64,000 nucleotides of DNA, from contig JAMPGU010000003.1 in assembly GCA_023663865.1 (NCBI GenBank), positions 1 through 64,000 of the forward strand, given 5' to 3'. Each line of letters begins with the position of its first letter. Positions within the stretch are counted from its first letter, which is position 1. Under the pieces are notes generated by a model. It saw only the letters and a program-made list of their open reading frames with translations. It did no database searches and was not told the DNA's origin. Source of the DNA: Clostridium sp. (lineage in GTDB: Bacteria; Bacillota; Clostridia; Oscillospirales; Acutalibacteraceae). Positions 35,689 through 42,373 of this stretch are shown one piece after another. A program made the position numbers and the translations under genes.

Positions 35689-37074
35689 TTATCTTTCATA
35701 ATTATGATAGCGTTGTCGTTGCCTTGTTTTTGTAATGATTTTTTGTTGTTGAATTGATTTTTCAGCTTCGATATTTTTTTCGATTTTTTTATTATCAGTC
35801 AAGATATTATTTGCTGTACGAACATCCTTTCGCAATGATTTTAATGTATTTGTGTAGCTATCTCGTTTAGATAATAATTCGGATTTCACATCAGGATTAG
35901 TACATCTTCTCAGCTTGTTGTAGATATGCTGTCGTTCATTTTCTAAAAGACATATTTGTCGTTTTGATGTGTCAATAAAATTCTGCACATCATCAAGATT
36001 ATCAAGTTTTTCCCTACATATTAACCTTATCTCTTGCGAATACCTGTCAAGCTTTCTGCAAGCCTGCCTCATTTCAGGAGATAGTGGCTTATGCTGTTTC
36101 TTTCTTGGCAAATATCCTAACAAGTAACAATAGTAAAAATATAACGCTCGCAATCCTGTAACTTTTCTTGTGTCGGTAAGGCTGCCAATACAAGAATATC
36201 TTTTCACTTTAATTGGCTTGGACTTGCTTTGATAAGAGAAGTCTTTCAACCTGACAAACGCTGTTTCAATATCATTTTCTTTTATTCTTTCAAGAATATT
36301 TTCTCTGTCATAGTTTTCTCCTAAACGATACAGCCTTGTATTCTTTTTAGCATTAACAGAACAGATTGTCGCATACTTATGATATGGATTAATATCAACA
36401 ATATATCCTTTTTGTTTCATTACCCATATAAAATCTTTAGGGTCGAAACTCATGTTGATTGCTTCATCAATGGATTGACGCATTAGATTGTACTTTGTTG
36501 GCTCGCTATTCTTTTCAGCAATATGAATATTACGAGGAGTATGTCCTACAGGATGTTCAATTACTGACAAACCATAGGCCTTACATAATTCATCTGAAAG
36601 TTCTCTCATTTTGCTGTAAGTTCTTTTATTGCAATCAAATTTCTTTCCGTTTGTGTAGGCAACAGAATTGATAACAAAATGATTGTGGCAATGTTCTTTA
36701 TCCAAATGTGTTGTAACAAGCACCTGATAATTTTTGCCCCACAACTGTTTCGCAAAATTCACACCGATTTCATGACACTGTTCAGGTGTAACCTCTCCCG
36801 GCTTGAAACTCTGATATGCGTGATAAGCAACATTGCCACCAATTTTACCAAAGTGCTTTTTTACTGCCACCATTTCTGTATAAGCATTACCAGCCGAACA
36901 GGAAACACCCGTTACAAACATTGTCTTTTCATTAAGCTGTGTTTTCCTTTGATTGGATGAATAGTGAATAACCTGCCACAAGTCATCATCCATAACTGTC
37001 TTTTCAGGATTACTTGCATAATCAACAAGTCTTTTCAAATTATCCTTGACCGCCCATATTTTTGTAGTAGCCAT
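35689..37074 (-). CDS. Relaxase of the MobA/VirD2 (PF03432, MobP-like) family
   Basis: 461 residues. Residues about 1-180 are the relaxase domain with AYHAYQSFKPGEVTPEQCHE and the metal-binding triad HLDKEHCHNHFVIN. The C-terminus is Lys-rich and helical. This family differs from the MobV relaxase at the same position in element 1, so the relaxase module has been exchanged while the rest of the chassis was kept. It lies 2 bp after a MobC-like gene. Confidence 0.9.
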   Translation of the reverse strand: MATTKIWAVKDNLKRLVDYASNPEKTVMDDDLWQVIHYSSNQRKTQLNEKTMFVTGVSCSAGNAYTEMVAVKKHFGKIGGNVAYHAYQSFKPGEVTPEQCHEIGVNFAKQLWGKNYQVLVTTHLDKEHCHNHFVINSVAYTNGKKFDCNKRTYSKMRELSDELCKAYGLSVIEHPVGHTPRNIHIAEKNSEPTKYNLMRQSIDEAINMSFDPKDFIWVMKQKGYIVDINPYHKYATICSVNAKKNTRLYRLGENYDRENILERIKENDIETAFVRLKDFSYQSKSKPIKVKRYSCIGSLTDTRKVTGLRALYFYYCYLLGYLPRKKQHKPLSPEMRQACRKLDRYSQEIRLICREKLDNLDDVQNFIDTSKRQICLLENERQHIYNKLRRCTNPDVKSELLSKRDSYTNTLKSLRKDVRTANNILTDNKKIEKNIEAEKSIQQQKIITKTRQRQRYHNYER

Positions 37075-37076
37075 AT

Positions 37077-37367
37077 CTATTCAAGCTCCTTGAATATTTT
37101 AGAACGAACATCATTCAACATATTTTCAAGATACACATTGAATTTAGGCTCTGGTTTTGGATAGTTCCATTCAATGAGAAATTCAATATCTTTGCATAAA
37201 TCTATTAAATGCTGAGGATATGCCTTTGGAGTATATCCATTAGCAAGCTCACGAACATAAGAAGAAATGGACATTTTACATTTTTTAGCATTCTGCATTA
37301 TCCGTTTTTTCTCTTGTTCAGATACTCTTATTTGAATAACCTTTTCTCTTTCTCTCGTAAATATCAT
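37077..37367 (-). CDS. MobC-like relaxosome protein
   Basis: About 96 residues from the ATG at 37367 (a TTG at 37397 is also open). VIQIRVSEQEKKRIMQNAKK and MSISSYVRELANG are typical of the ribbon-helix-helix MobC family that melts oriT for MobA-type relaxases. It overlaps no other gene and is followed at 2 bp by the relaxase. Element 1 lacks a counterpart, in keeping with its different relaxase. Confidence 0.8.
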   Translation of the reverse strand: MIFTREREKVIQIRVSEQEKKRIMQNAKKCKMSISSYVRELANGYTPKAYPQHLIDLCKDIEFLIEWNYPKPEPKFNVYLENMLNDVRSKIFKELE

Positions 37368-37387
37368 CTCACTTTCATATTGGGGTT

Positions 37388-37455
37388 TTAGGGGCAATCC
37401 CCTAAGTGTTCCGGGAATGTATGGCAGTACATTTCCTATGCTCGCTACAGTCTGC
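37388..37455. other. Candidate oriT of element 2
   Basis: Upstream of mobC and the relaxase lie three adjacent hairpins: AGGGG/CCCCT (about 37390-37403), GGAATGTA/TACATTTCC (37413-37435) and TCGC/GCGA (about 37442-37457). Placement and structure are as expected for a transfer origin; the nick sequence is not recognised. Confidence 0.45.
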
Positions 37456-37587
37456 GACTATAAATTTATCATACTTGTAATTCTTCGTATTTTCAGTTAT
37501 AATATCATTACTACATATTTGAGATGACTGCTCTGCACCTACGCCAATAGGTGCATTATGGGCGGTCATTTCTTTTTGATTATTCAT
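37402..37587 (-). CDS. Small coupled ORF in the mobilization operon
   Basis: 61 residues (MNNQKEMTAHNAPIGVG...) whose ATG overlaps the stop of the RHH gene, as for the small ORF of element 1. The shared start arrangement suggests real translation, at least of a leader-like peptide. Its 3' end reaches the candidate oriT. No family recognised. Confidence 0.4.
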   Translation of the reverse strand: MNNQKEMTAHNAPIGVGAEQSSQICSNDIITENTKNYKYDKFIVADCSEHRKCTAIHSRNT

Positions 37588-37909
37588 TGCTTTCTCCTTT
37601 CATTCCATAGAGAATTACAGCAATCAAATCAATAGTATCAAGCAGTTCATCCGATACATTTTCACAATCCGAAATACGCTCAAGCTCTGCTAAAATATCC
37701 TGCACTTGATTTTTCAAAGCCTTATATACTCTCGGATTTCCAACTACTTTAACCTCTTGTTGCAGTGAACGACGAATAAGATAATCCTGTTTTGTAAGTC
37801 CTGATAATTTTGCATTTATATCAAGCTGTTTTGCCTCTTCAGGTGACATACGAAAGGCAACTGTCTTGCTGCGCCATCTGTTATGGTTATCAAGGTTTTT
37901 AGCTGACAT
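37580..37909 (-). CDS. Ribbon-helix-helix mobilization accessory protein (element 2)
   Basis: 109 residues with VAFRMSPEEAKQLDINAKLSGL and a helical C-terminus; paralogue of 26774-27103. The ATG at 37909 overlaps the integrase stop codon by 11 bp, confirming the equivalent TTG start in element 1. Likely a DNA-binding relaxosome or segregation helper. Confidence 0.8.
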   Translation of the reverse strand: MSAKNLDNHNRWRSKTVAFRMSPEEAKQLDINAKLSGLTKQDYLIRRSLQQEVKVVGNPRVYKALKNQVQDILAELERISDCENVSDELLDTIDLIAVILYGMKGESNE

Positions 37910-38987
37910 TTAATTTTACCTCCCTGAAATTATTCAATTTGTTAGCCATTTCAGTTTGCTTTGAAGGGAATAAGTGGGCATAGCGGTAGGTTATTTCAAT
38001 GCTTTCGTGTCCTACTCTATCGGCAATAGCCACTGCCGAAAAGCCCATATCAATTAACAAACTGATGTGACTATGTCTTAAATCGTGTATTCTTATTCGC
38101 TTCACGCCTGCCTCTTTTGAGCCTCTGTTCATCTCGTGATGAAGATAGCTTTTTGTTATAGTAAATATCCTATCTTTCTTTTTTAGTCCGTAAATCATAC
38201 CCAAATAATCTTGCATTTCATCGCATAAAAACTTCGGTATTTGTATGGTGCGATTACTTTTCTTTGTTTTCGGTGTAGTGATTACATCTTCACCGTGCAG
38301 ACGCTGATAAGACTTGTTAATAGTTACTGTGCCTTTTTCAAAATCAAAGTCTGCAGGCGTTAATGCAAGCATTTCTCCAAGCCTTAATCCACACCAATAA
38401 AGCATTTCAAAGGCATAGTATGATACAGGCTTGTCCATCATAACTTCGGCAAATTTTAGGTATTCTTCTCTTGTCCAGAATAACATTTCAACCCGTTCTT
38501 CTGTTCCCATATTGCCTGCTTTAGCTGCAGGATTGCATCTTAAATCATAAAATCTGACAGCATGATTAAAGATTGCACTTAATTGATTGTGCAGAGTTTT
38601 TAAATAAGTTTGTGAGTAGGGCTTATGCTTTTCATTACGATATGCAAGCATTTCATTCTGCCAAGCCACCACATCCTTTGGTGTAATTTCACTTATTTTT
38701 CGCTTTGCAAAATACGGCATAAGTTTCTTATCAATAATATTTTCCTTTGTAAGCCATGTGCTTTCCTTTAAACGGGGCTTAATATCCTTTTTGTAAAGTT
38801 CCACAAATGCTTCAAAGGTCATATCCATATCGGCAGCAGTTTGTTGATGAAATTTTCGCTCCCAATGGGTAGCCTCTGCTTTTGTAGCAAAACCACGCTT
38901 GCATTTTTGTTTGCGTTCACCTTTCAAATCGGTATATCGTGTCATAACATACCAAGTGTTTGTTTTCTCATTCTTAAAAACTGACAA
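37899..38987 (-). CDS. Tyrosine-type site-specific integrase (element 2)
   Basis: 362 residues with an N-terminal arm-binding domain, core-binding domain and catalytic residues in CGLRLGEML (Arg), HDLRHSH (His-x-x-Arg), VGHESIE (His) and YRYAHLF (Tyr). It is closely related to the element 1 integrase, consistent with both using the guaA 3' end. GAGGAATAG precedes the ATG. The gene follows the excisionase-like gene at 3 bp. Confidence 0.93.
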   Translation of the reverse strand: MSVFKNEKTNTWYVMTRYTDLKGERKQKCKRGFATKAEATHWERKFHQQTAADMDMTFEAFVELYKKDIKPRLKESTWLTKENIIDKKLMPYFAKRKISEITPKDVVAWQNEMLAYRNEKHKPYSQTYLKTLHNQLSAIFNHAVRFYDLRCNPAAKAGNMGTEERVEMLFWTREEYLKFAEVMMDKPVSYYAFEMLYWCGLRLGEMLALTPADFDFEKGTVTINKSYQRLHGEDVITTPKTKKSNRTIQIPKFLCDEMQDYLGMIYGLKKKDRIFTITKSYLHHEMNRGSKEAGVKRIRIHDLRHSHISLLIDMGFSAVAIADRVGHESIEITYRYAHLFPSKQTEMANKLNNFREVKLNVS

Positions 38988-38990
38988 TTA

Positions 38991-39176
38991 CTATTCCTCC
39001 TTTTCAGTTCCATAAAATCTTTGGTTAAAATACTGACGATTAACTCGTCCTGCAACAGTAATAAAGCCTTTGGATTTGAGTTCATCATTGAGCTGCCGAA
39101 TAATTTTGTAAGCATAGGGCTTTGACACATCAAGTTCCCTTGCCACATCATCTGCTCTAATAAATTGATTTTTCAT
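38991..39176 (-). CDS. Excisionase-like helix-turn-helix protein (element 2)
   Basis: About 61 residues from the ATG at 39176, which has AAAGGTGG upstream; a 9-codon longer start is open. FIRADDVARELDVSKPYAYK is the HTH. It is the paralogue of 28187-28393 and probably the directionality factor. Transcription starts in the operator-rich divergent region. Confidence 0.8.
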   Translation of the reverse strand: MKNQFIRADDVARELDVSKPYAYKIIRQLNDELKSKGFITVAGRVNRQYFNQRFYGTEKEE

Positions 39177-39203
39177 AATTTCACCACCTTTCTTTTTAAT
39201 CAT

Positions 39204-39322
39204 TAAACTTATTTGTTTAATTTCATTATATTAAACATAATTGTTTATGTCAAGTGGTTTTCAGGAAAACATTAAACAAATTAGTTTTATTCTTATTGAC
39301 ATATCCTAAACAAATATGTTAC
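39204..39322. promoter_or_regulatory. Array of four TAAACA-N4-TGTTTA operators and divergent promoters
   Basis: Sites at 39204-39219 (TAAACTTATTTGTTTA), 39232-39247 (TAAACATAATTGTTTA, perfect), 39273-39288 and 39307-39322 (imperfect). The last one lies in the spacer and -10 of the repressor promoter (TTGACA 39296-39301, -10 near 39319-39325). It looks like a repressor switch controlling both xis-int and the repressor gene itself. Confidence 0.7.
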
Positions 39323-39361
39323 ACTCTGTTTGTAATTACAAATTTTAAGGAGTTTATCATA

Positions 39362-39856
39362 ATGGCAATCGGCAAAAGAATTAAATTTATTCGTAAAAAA
39401 AGAGGAATAACACAAAAGCAATTAGGACAGCTTGCTGGTCTTTCGGAAAGAACAGCAGATATTCGCATGGCACAATATGAAAACGGCACAAGAACGCCGA
39501 AAGAAGATTTGGTTAAGGCAATTGCAGAACAGCTTGAGGTTTCTCCTGCGGCATTAAATATACCTGACACTGATACATACGTAGGAATAATTCAAACACT
39601 TTTTGCACTTGAAGATAATTTTGATTTCAAAGTTGACTTGGTAGGAACTGAAATTCATTTGTGCTTTAAAGCTACCGATTCAATATTTGCGTTTAACGAT
39701 ATACTTTATAACTGGTATAAACAGCAGAATAAATATCTCAATGGTGAAATCACAAAAGAAGAATATGATAATTGGCGCTACAATTATCCTTCTAAAGATG
39801 ACGATCCTTATTGGATTAAAACAGCAGCAAAAGAATTAGAGGAATTCCTTGTTTGA
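39362..39856 (+). CDS. XRE-family repressor of element 2
   Basis: 164 residues from the ATG at 39362, which has AAGGAG upstream. The N-terminus is a Cro/C1 HTH (RIKFIRKKRGITQKQLGQL). The C-terminus shares NWRYNYPS with the element 1 repressor but is shorter. It likely binds the TAAACA-N4-TGTTTA sites in its own upstream region and so keeps the element integrated. Confidence 0.85.
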   Translation: MAIGKRIKFIRKKRGITQKQLGQLAGLSERTADIRMAQYENGTRTPKEDLVKAIAEQLEVSPAALNIPDTDTYVGIIQTLFALEDNFDFKVDLVGTEIHLCFKATDSIFAFNDILYNWYKQQNKYLNGEITKEEYDNWRYNYPSKDDDPYWIKTAAKELEEFLV

Positions 39857-39870
39857 CATGTAGATAGAAA

Positions 39871-39904
39871 AAGACCTTGCCGATATTGCTATCAGCAAGG
39901 TCTT
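39871..39904 (+). terminator. Terminator of the element 2 repressor
   Basis: Arms AAGACCTTGC / GCAAGGTCTT around a 14-nt loop, with a T/A-rich tail. Confidence 0.75.
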
Positions 39905-39984
39905 ATATTATATAGATATATATTTTATATTATTCTTAAACCTGTAAACCACTTGGTATTAAGAATAATTACACTTTATCAAAG

Positions 39985-40002
39985 TGTTATCAAATCGTTA
40001 TC
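39985..40002 (+). repeat. Tandem integrase-arm-like 18-mer, element 2 right end
   Basis: TGTTATCAAATCGTTATC ends 61 bp before the guaA stop codon, against 60 bp for the equivalent motif in element 1. Confidence 0.65.
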
Positions 40003-40063
40003 AAGTGGGGTATTTGAAACTCAAAAAGCCTTGTATTTATGGGCATTTTGAGCATTTTTCAAT

Positions 40064-40075
40064 TTATTCCCACTC
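40064..40075. repeat. att core at the guaA 3' end
   Basis: TTATTCCCACTC contains the guaA stop codon and the last codons (VEWE-stop on the minus strand). Insertion here regenerates a complete guaA end. Confidence 0.7.
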
Positions 40076-41593
40076 AACAGTTCCGGGGGGTTTTGAGGTT
40101 ATGTCATAGACTACTCGGTTAACGTGGTCGACCTCATTGGTGATGCGGTTTGACACGGTTGCCAGGATATCGTATGGAATTTTTGCCCAGTCGGCTGTCA
40201 TAAAGTCATCGGTGGTAACGGCTCTTATGGCAATTAAATTGTCATAGGTTCTATGATCGCCCATTACACCAACGGTGTTTACACCGGGGAGTACACAGAA
40301 GAATTGTGCCAGATTGCTTTCGTAACCATTCTTAGCCATTTCGTCACGGAGCACCCAGTCAGCCTCCTGCAGTACTTTGATTTTTTCTGCAGTAATCTCA
40401 CCGATAATTCTTACACCAAGTCCGGGACCGGGGAATGGCTGACGCCATACAAGCTCTTTTGGAATGCCGAGCATTTCGCCAACCTTGCGCACTTCATCCT
40501 TAAATAAATCTGCCAGCGGCTCAACGATACCTAAAAATTCAACATCCTTTGGTGTTTCCACTCTGTTGTGATGTGTTTTGATGACATCTGCATCGCCCTT
40601 TCCGGATTCGATACAGTCCGGATAAATTGTACCCTGGGCAAAGTAACCAAGTTCCTCCTGCTTTCTGATTTCATTCCAGAAAACATTGAAGAATTCCGTG
40701 CCGATTATTTTTCTCTTCTGCTCCGGATCAACAACACCCTTCAGCTTTGAAAGGAATAAATCTCCGCAGTTTACACGAACAAAATTCATATCAAACAATG
40801 AGGTGAAGGTTTGCTCTACAAAATCACCCTCGTCTTTACGCATTAAGCCCTGGTCTACAAATACACAGGTCAGCTGTTTGCCTACAGCACGTGACAGCAG
40901 GCCTGCGGCAACAGAGCTGTCAACACCGCCGGACAGACCGAGAATAACCTTCTTATCGCCGATTTGCTCTCTGAGCTTTGCAACGGTATTATCAATGAAA
41001 TTGTCCATCTCCCAGTCACCGGCGCATTGGCATATTTCATATAAGAAGTTATAAAGAATCTGTGAACCAAACTGAGAGTGGGTTACCTCAGGATGAAACT
41101 GCACAGCATAAATATTTTTATCTGTATTTTGCATAGCCGCACAAGGACAGTCATTGGTAGTGCCGATAATATCAAATCCCTTTGGTACAGAAGCAATATA
41201 GTCAGTATGGCTCATCCAAACAGTTGATTTTTCATCAATATTTTTAAACAGCTTTGCATTTAAATCCGCTGTAAATTCGATTTTTCCATATTCAGATACG
41301 GGCGCGGTTTTAACCTCACCGTCACCCATCCATGCGATAAGCTGGCAGCCATAGCATATACCGAGAATAGGCACGCCCAGCTCCAGTATATCCTTTGTAT
41401 AATGCGGTGAGCTCATATCATAAACAGAGTTTGGTCCGCCGGTAAAAATAATGCCCTTGTAATTATTTTCCTTAATTTTATCAATTGGAGTGGTATAGGG
41501 CAGAATTTCAGCAAAAACCTGATGGTCACGAACTCTGCGTGCAATAAGCTGATTATATTGTCCGCCAAAGTCAAGAACTAGAATTTTTTCCAT
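40064..41593 (-). CDS. guaA: GMP synthase (glutamine-hydrolysing)
   Basis: 509 residues, the normal length, from ATG 41593 with GGAGG upstream; a longer frame to 41668 is not supported. The glutamine amidotransferase domain has the nucleophile in GICYGCQL (C80) and the HPEVTH dyad region. The ATP-pyrophosphatase domain has the P-loop GLSGGVDSS, and the C-terminus ends PPGTVEWE. It converts XMP to GMP with glutamine and ATP. Its 3' end is a known integration site for genomic islands, as seen here. Confidence 0.97.
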   Translation of the reverse strand: MEKILVLDFGGQYNQLIARRVRDHQVFAEILPYTTPIDKIKENNYKGIIFTGGPNSVYDMSSPHYTKDILELGVPILGICYGCQLIAWMGDGEVKTAPVSEYGKIEFTADLNAKLFKNIDEKSTVWMSHTDYIASVPKGFDIIGTTNDCPCAAMQNTDKNIYAVQFHPEVTHSQFGSQILYNFLYEICQCAGDWEMDNFIDNTVAKLREQIGDKKVILGLSGGVDSSVAAGLLSRAVGKQLTCVFVDQGLMRKDEGDFVEQTFTSLFDMNFVRVNCGDLFLSKLKGVVDPEQKRKIIGTEFFNVFWNEIRKQEELGYFAQGTIYPDCIESGKGDADVIKTHHNRVETPKDVEFLGIVEPLADLFKDEVRKVGEMLGIPKELVWRQPFPGPGLGVRIIGEITAEKIKVLQEADWVLRDEMAKNGYESNLAQFFCVLPGVNTVGVMGDHRTYDNLIAIRAVTTDDFMTADWAKIPYDILATVSNRITNEVDHVNRVVYDITSKPPGTVEWE

Positions 41594-41689
41594 TAACATT
41601 TCCTCCATTAAAACACTTGGTATTATTATATAGTATAAGTGTTTTGTTTGCAAGGGCAAATCACTCAATTTAAACCACGGTTCGAATTA

Positions 41690-42292
41690 CTACGCATTGC
41701 CTATACAATCTGCAATGATTTCTACTGTTTTATCAATACCAAGGGCAGATACATTTATGGATATATCATAGGCTGCAGCATCGCCCCATTTATTATCACT
41801 GTAAAAATTGTGAAATTTTGCACGCTTTTTATCTGTTGCTTTCATTTCCTTCAAAGCCTTTTTTGAATCAATACCATATTGGTTTATAATTCTGTTTAAT
41901 CTGAAATCATCATCGGCATGAAGAAATACAGACAGCATATTTGGATTATCTCGGAGTATGTAATCTGCACAGCGTCCGACAATAATACAGCTGCCCTCAT
42001 CCGCAATCTTTTTTATTGTGTCAAACTGGTACTGAACAATTTTATCCTCTAAGGCTAAGCCGGTATTGTTCATTGAAACATAGCCATCGGTTGAAACATT
42101 GTAAAGAAAGCTTCTGGTAGGCTTTTCATCATAGAACTTGAATAAATTTTCATCAATACCGCTATCCTTTGAAGCCCGCTTGATAATCTCTTTATTATAA
42201 AAAGGAATACCCAGCTTTTCGGAAAGCTTTGTGCCGATTTCACGTGCTCCGCAGCCATATTGTCTGCCAAGTGCGATAATATATTTTTTCAT
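41690..42292 (-). CDS. Cytidylate-kinase-like family protein
   Basis: 200 residues of the Cytidylate_kin2 family (PF13189): IALGRQYGCGAREIGTKL carries a P-loop variant, followed by GIPFYNKEI and CIIVGRCADYIL. True Cmk has GxxGxGKS; this lacks the GKS, so the real substrate is uncertain. It lies upstream of guaA on the same strand but 96 bp away, so guaA probably has its own promoter. Confidence 0.85.
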   Translation of the reverse strand: MKKYIIALGRQYGCGAREIGTKLSEKLGIPFYNKEIIKRASKDSGIDENLFKFYDEKPTRSFLYNVSTDGYVSMNNTGLALEDKIVQYQFDTIKKIADEGSCIIVGRCADYILRDNPNMLSVFLHADDDFRLNRIINQYGIDSKKALKEMKATDKKRAKFHNFYSDNKWGDAAAYDISINVSALGIDKTVEIIADCIGNA

Positions 42293-42373
42293 AAAATCAC
42301 CCCTTATTTATTTTTATTTTACCATAAGTTGATAGTGCTTGCAATTTATAATTTTATAAAGTACAATGTGATT

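Larger units (their letters stand above)
29371..40075. mobile_element. Integrative mobilizable element 2 with defence cargo
   Basis: Bounded by guaA-like cores at 29371-29382 and 40064-40075, with 18-bp arm-like motifs inside both ends (29483-29500; 39985-40002). The right 5 kb has the same chassis as element 1 but a different relaxase family. The left 5.7 kb carries an AAA ATPase and a single-chain restriction-modification protein as cargo. The cargo is visibly more A/T-rich than the guaA side. Confidence 0.75.

Noticed and set aside
39204-39322. CRISPR-like array of repeated dyads
   Set aside because: The units are 16-bp operator palindromes at uneven spacing, with no uniform spacers or cas genes.
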